From the IMG/VR virus record IMGVR_UViG_3300043449_001694, positions 1-29,215 of that record: 29,215 bases of DNA; one strand, 5' to 3'. The translations under genes were made by a program, and so were the position numbers. Each line of letters opens with the position of its first letter. The first letter of the stretch is position 1. Of the stretch, positions 28,927 to 29,215 are shown one piece after another. The DNA comes from a virus. The notes beneath the pieces are model-generated. The model made no database searches, was not told the origin of the DNA, and was given only the letters and a program-made list of their open reading frames with translations.

Positions 28927-29215
28927 TACTCCACCTCCTGTTCGAGCTTCAGCGCGGCCCAGGTGTGTTCGCCCTCCTTGAGCCAGGCCAGCACTTGGCG
29001 AATCGCGGCGCGGGCTTCGGGCTCCCAGTTGACGGCCTCGTCGTCCCAGCAGGAAGAGTCTTCGCATCGGCTGATGGCGATGGCCACCCGCTCCACCAGC
29101 GAACTCCTAATTGGGAGTGAATTAGGAGTTGGTTGGGAGTCCTCGTCGTCTGGCAGCAGAGCGTTAAAGAATTTCGGGCGGTCTGGGGCTAGCGAGGCGC
29201 ATGTGTTGGCGAGGC
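28926..29215 (-). CDS. Partial small cyanophage-type protein, N-terminus cut by the window edge
   Basis: The frame is open from the right edge (29215) to a TAA at 28926, 96 codons. It reads CASLAPDRPKFFNALLPDDE near the edge, and VERVAIAISRCEDSSCWDDE, then AVNWEPEARAAIRQVLAWLK, ending HTWAALKLEQEVE. The W-DE...NWEPEARAAI segment is one I recognise from small cyanophage proteins. The start lies outside the window. A linker around 29100-29145 coincides with a strong inverted repeat. The function is unknown. Confidence 0.78.
   Translation of the reverse strand, partial: LANTCASLAPDRPKFFNALLPDDEDSQPTPNSLPIRSSLVERVAIAISRCEDSSCWDDEAVNWEPEARAAIRQVLAWLKEGEHTWAALKLEQEVE
29102..29130. repeat. Perfect 11-bp inverted repeat at the right edge
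   Basis: AACTCCTAATT (29102-29112) and AATTAGGAGTT (29120-29130) are exact complements with a 7-base spacer. Further copies of GGGAGT are nearby (29113-29118 and 29135-29140). It falls inside the open frame of the edge gene, in a linker-like part of the protein (SQPTPNSLPIRSS). No T-run follows on either strand. A regulatory dyad or a mobile miniature element end is possible. Confidence 0.6.

Overview
This window is the virion-structure region of a tailed, long-tailed (siphovirus-type) bacteriophage or prophage. Almost every gene is on the minus strand, so the functional order runs from the right edge to the left edge: small accessory genes, portal, head, neck, tail tube, tape measure, tail tip. 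The host is most likely a picocyanobacterium (Synechococcus/Cyanobium type). That is an inference from the style of the small proteins at 27.8-29.2 kb, the HNH protein at 27.2 kb and the Cys-rich head proteins, all of which resemble cyanophage and Synechococcus proteins I recognise. No integrase, replication, lysis or terminase gene is visible, so the sequence alone does not separate a free phage from a prophage.

Layout by region. (a) 29215-27621: a chain of very small minus-strand genes joined by ATGA/TAATG overlaps, including two membrane peptides of 28 and 29 aa. (b) 27511-27003: an HNH endonuclease on the plus strand and, between it and the portal, four tandem 21-bp repeats. (c) 26960-12993: portal (DUF1073), a large Cys-motif protein, a MuF-type head morphogenesis protein, two more Cys-motif proteins, a 59-aa protein, a DUF2213 prohead protease/scaffold, a capsid cement protein, a DUF2184 major capsid protein, a FluMu-like small protein, a DUF4054 connector, two neck proteins, a tail terminator and the major tail tube protein with an Ig-like C-terminal domain. 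A rho-independent terminator follows immediately. (d) 12932-1: an 84-aa protein, the G/GT tail assembly chaperones with a canonical GGGAAAC -1 frameshift site, a 1758-aa tape measure protein, three lambda M/L/K-position tail-tip proteins, a 1207-aa J-like tail-tip protein with a long coiled-coil insertion, a second tail-tube-like protein, and a tail protein cut by the left edge.

How it works together. Portal, MuF, protease/scaffold, cement and capsid proteins build the head. Connector and neck proteins join it to a tube polymerised around the tape measure with help from the chaperones. The M/L/K/J-like proteins form the tip that contacts the cell. Four plus-strand genes (two HNH nucleases, an Xre-type regulator and a short coiled-coil protein) sit at gaps between minus-strand genes and look like independently acquired cargo. 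The most unusual features are the 21-bp repeat array in front of the portal gene and a recurring RLD..CGK cysteine motif shared by three head-region proteins.
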